64,000 bases of DNA from JAXMDT01 sp046348685. Lineage in GTDB: Bacteria; Pseudomonadota; Alphaproteobacteria; Rickettsiales; UBA998. Shown here in pieces: positions 63,566 to 64,000 of the stretch. The notes beneath the pieces were generated by a model, which worked only from the letters and a program-made list of their open reading frames with translations, searched no databases and had not been told where the DNA came from. The stretch is taken from NCBI GenBank assembly GCA_046348685.1, contig JAXMDT010000002.1, positions 62,001 through 126,000 of the forward strand. Direction: 5' to 3'. How positions within the stretch are numbered: the stretch's first letter is position 1; each line of letters starts with the position of its first letter. Position numbers and translations under genes: made by a program.

Positions 63566-64000
63566 ATGACAAAGCCTTTGAGAATATACCTTCTGGAACC
63601 GCGCGGGTTCTGCGCCGGCGTGGAGCGTGCTATCGAAATTGTGGAAAAAGCCCTCGAAAAATTCGGCGCGCCGATTTATGTACGCCATGAAATCGTCCAT
63701 AATCAATGGGTTGTAAATGACCTTAGAAAGCGCGGCGTTGTTTTTGTTGAAGAGGTGGCCGAGATCCCCGATGGCGGCATCACCATATTTTCCGCTCATG
63801 GTATTTCTGAAAAGGTGGAGGGCAGCGCCCGCCTACGCGACCTGCCGGTCATCGACGCGACGTGCCCGCTGGTGACAAAAGTGCATTACGAAGCGCAGCG
63901 TTACGAGAAATTAGGCAGGGAAATCATTCTGATAGGCCACGAAGGTCATCCGGAGGTGGAAGGCACCAGCGGCAGGGTAAATACCCGTGTTTATCTGGTA
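63566..64000 (+). CDS. ispH: 4-hydroxy-3-methylbut-2-enyl diphosphate reductase (3' end outside window)
   Basis: 145 codons visible. [4Fe-4S] enzyme, last step of the MEP isoprenoid pathway. First cluster Cys in EPRGFCAGVERAIEI, substrate His in VRHEIVHNQWVV, FSAHGIS, second cluster Cys in DATCPLVTKVH, and IGHEGHPEVEGTSG. The ATG at 63566 begins MTKPLRIYLLEPRGF. Confidence 0.95.
   Translation, partial: MTKPLRIYLLEPRGFCAGVERAIEIVEKALEKFGAPIYVRHEIVHNQWVVNDLRKRGVVFVEEVAEIPDGGITIFSAHGISEKVEGSARLRDLPVIDATCPLVTKVHYEAQRYEKLGREIILIGHEGHPEVEGTSGRVNTRVYLV

Overview
The window is a piece of an alphaproteobacterial chromosome. The evidence is the 16S rRNA gene, the flgF-flgG-flgA-flgH and fliL-fliM-DUF6468-motE flagellar clusters, and family-restricted proteins such as TIGR02300, TIGR03862, COQ9, DUF4169 and ZapE. 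The organism is Gram-negative (FlgH L-ring, RTX protein, TRIC channel). It encodes leucine, aromatic, pantothenate, pyrimidine, isoprenoid and ubiquinone functions, so it does not look like a strongly reduced obligate symbiont. I cannot name the genus.

Layout. 1-4.9 kb: amino-acid and acyl-CoA catabolism (gcdH, alpha/beta hydrolase, dadA), a sirtuin and bcp. 5-12.6 kb: envelope and housekeeping (triple-SPOR protein, grpE, ftsX without ftsE, GmhB-like HAD, YdcF, plsC, rph, rdgB, flavin reductase, COQ9). 12.7-19.7 kb: an orphan small gene, then two divergent flagellar operons, each with a recognisable sigma-54 -24/-12 promoter nearby. 19.8-31.4 kb: sulfotransferase, tRNA-Ala, a DxD glycosyltransferase-like gene, TRIC channel, GFA, cupin, a DUF4169-prepilin fusion, formyltransferase, TIGR03862 flavoprotein, a yybP-ykoY manganese riboswitch with its Gdt1-type exporter, MscS, ZntB and asd. 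31.4-42.1 kb: a chemoreceptor, leuB/leuD/leuC with a broken 2H-phosphoesterase gene between leuB and leuD, rplS-trmD-rimM, an in-frame AroA-Cmk fusion, TIGR02300 and tRNA-Leu. 42.1-56 kb: a block of mostly unrecognised, Ala/Glu-rich proteins (one with a SUEL-lectin-like domain) ending in an RTX protein. 56.1-58.2 kb: a stand-alone 16S rRNA gene with its own leader-trailer stem and terminator. 58.2-64 kb: more orphan small genes, a candidate structured RNA, pyrE, panC, zapE and the start of ispH.

Main observation. Nearly all transcription units made of unrecognised or RTX genes (starts near 12673, 22109, 44456, 49019, 52421, 52649, 55973, 58602, 60017 and 60331) are preceded by the same promoter layout. 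It has two 7-bp direct half-sites (best copy TTGTCAC/CTGTCAT) separated by 4 bp, followed 9-10 nt later by a -10 hexamer. This is the geometry of a Pho box. The scattered orphan genes therefore look like one regulon, plausibly PhoB-controlled and induced by phosphate limitation, although no regulator gene lies in the window.

Caution. Several genes (leuB, the 2H gene, the 46-50 kb genes, the 52.6-kb gene tail, RTX, pyrE, panC) contain one or more single-base frame breaks, and a 54-nt A run sits inside one of them. Many of these are probably sequencing or assembly errors rather than true decay.
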